5,211 nt of DNA. Source: Actinomycetes bacterium (lineage in GTDB: Bacteria; Actinomycetota; Acidimicrobiia; Acidimicrobiales; RAAP-2). Below the pieces are notes generated by a model, which saw nothing but the letters and a program-made list of their open reading frames with translations, searched no databases and was not told the DNA's origin. Made by a program: the position numbers and the translations under genes. Of the stretch, positions 4,362 to 5,211 are shown one piece after another; position 1 is the stretch's first letter, and each line of letters starts with the position of its first letter. The stretch spans positions 1 to 5,211 of the forward strand of contig JAJZYE010000091.1 in the NCBI GenBank assembly GCA_021806055.1, read 5' to 3'.

Positions 4362-5211
4362 GTGGACCGACGCCACGTAGTACGGCGCGCGACGGCGCAT
4401 GCGGGCCCGCAGTGGCATCTGGACGAGTTCGTGGCGACGCTGCGGGTGCAGGATCGCTCGCCCGCGACCCAGCGTGCCTACCGCAGTGACGTGGAGCGCT
4501 TCGCGCTGTGGTCCGGCGAGTCCGGCGTCGAGGGACCGTCGACGGTGACCCATCGCGTGCTGCGCGCCTACCTTACCGACATGACCACGCACGGCGACGC
4601 GCGATCGTCCATCGCGCGTCGCCGTGCGTCGTTACGGCGCTACTTCGCGTGGCTGGTGGAGCGTGGTCACCTGGCCCAGAGTCCCGCCGCGCGGCTGATG
4701 GCGCCACCGACGCCGTCGCGGCTCCCCACCCTGGTCGTGCGCGAGCAGCTCGACGTCCTGTTGGACGAGGATTGGGGCGACGACGAGTGGGCCCTGCGGG
4801 ACCGGGCAGTGTGCGAGGTCCTCTACGGAGCGGGCCTGCGCGTCAGTGAGTTGTGCGACCTCGACGTCGGTAGCGTCGACTTTTACGGCGGGCTGGTACG
4901 GGTAATGGGAAAGGGCCGTAAGGAGCGCGTGGTTCCACTGCACCCCCGAGGCCTGCGCGCCGTGGCGCGCTGGCTCGAGGATGCCCGCGACGACGTGGCG
5001 GACGAGGCGTCACCGCGTGAGGCTCTCTTCTTGAACCGGCGTGGTCGCCGTTTGGGTCCACGCGACGTGCGTCGCATGCTCGACCAGCGCGTAGCGCGGG
5101 GTCACGTGCACCCCCACGCACTTCGCCACACCTACGCGACCCACCTCGTCGAGGGCGGCGCCGATCTGCGAGTCGTCCAGGAACTGTTGGGACACGAGAG
5201 CCTGACGACGA
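4362..5211 (+). CDS. xerC: Tyrosine recombinase XerC, C-terminus cut by window edge
   Basis: Xer recombinases act as a XerC/XerD pair at the dif site to resolve chromosome dimers at division. From GTG 4362, 283 codons are present. The N-terminal SAM-like DNA-binding domain spans about 20-105 (LDEFVATLRVQDRSPATQRAY at its start) and the catalytic domain begins at about 120. Active-site residues visible are Arg160 (YGAGLRVSEL), Lys184 (MGKGRKER), His252 and Arg255 (HPHALRHTYATHL), and His278 (LLGHESL). The nucleophilic Tyr should lie about nine residues after His278, beyond the edge. YGAGLR and HVHPHALRHTYATHL resemble XerC more than XerD (usually YATGLR), so I call XerC from motifs. Residues 1-19 are a basic extension before the usual family start, with no better start nearby. 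It is divergent from the two-component operon. Confidence 0.9.
   Translation, partial: MDRRHVVRRATAHAGPQWHLDEFVATLRVQDRSPATQRAYRSDVERFALWSGESGVEGPSTVTHRVLRAYLTDMTTHGDARSSIARRRASLRRYFAWLVERGHLAQSPAARLMAPPTPSRLPTLVVREQLDVLLDEDWGDDEWALRDRAVCEVLYGAGLRVSELCDLDVGSVDFYGGLVRVMGKGRKERVVPLHPRGLRAVARWLEDARDDVADEASPREALFLNRRGRRLGPRDVRRMLDQRVARGHVHPHALRHTYATHLVEGGADLRVVQELLGHESLTT

Noticed and set aside
3618..4592. Kinase open frame extended upstream to 4592, suggesting a regulator-kinase fusion or a 789-residue kinase
   Set aside because: The extra part is the out-of-frame shadow of the response regulator gene and crosses the divergent promoter into xerC. The true kinase start is the GTG overlapping the regulator's stop.

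Overview
The window is GC-rich DNA densely packed with genes, and it most likely comes from an actinobacterium. Three things point that way: a class II (plant/mycobacterial-type) DAHP synthase; a response regulator, sensor kinase and GerMN lipoprotein trio laid out like mtrA-mtrB-lpqB; and start codons placed directly at the predicted transcription start, as in leaderless actinobacterial mRNAs. A deep-branching group such as Acidimicrobiia would fit, but the sequence alone does not prove it. Nothing in the window looks mobile or recently transferred, and there is no tRNA, rRNA, insertion sequence or CRISPR array.

Layout, left to right. (1) 1-401, minus strand: the N-terminal third of a class II DAHP synthase, the first step of the shikimate pathway, cut by the left edge. 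(2) 402-491: a 90-bp divergent intergenic region with a promoter for each flanking gene, both apparently leaderless. (3) 492-1651, plus strand: a compact unit of nadD (NAD biosynthesis), a 59-residue single-span membrane protein, and rsfS (ribosomal silencing factor). (4) 1648-4291, minus strand: a three-gene operon transcribed towards rsfS. It encodes an OmpR/MtrA-like response regulator, an MtrB-like HAMP histidine kinase and a small GerMN lipoprotein, joined by 1-nt and 4-nt overlaps. Its last stop codon interlocks with the rsfS stop in a shared CTAG. (5) 4292-4361: a 70-bp divergent promoter region. (6) 4362-5211, plus strand: a XerC-type tyrosine recombinase cut by the right edge just before its catalytic tyrosine.

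How the genes may work together. The minus-strand operon is a complete envelope-signalling module. The kinase senses a signal through a roughly 120-residue extracytoplasmic domain and passes phosphate from His246 to Asp52 of the regulator, while the co-translated lipoprotein sits outside the membrane and could modulate the kinase, as LpqB does for MtrB. The lipoprotein here is much shorter than LpqB and keeps only the GerMN part. The nadD unit and the xerC gene are housekeeping.

The points most worth a second look are the repeated TAnnnT-6 nt-GTG arrangement at three starts, the unnamed small membrane protein between nadD and rsfS, the minimal LpqB-like lipoprotein, the histidine-rich kinase sensor and the interlocked convergent stop codons. 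I see no clear sign of an entirely new system.
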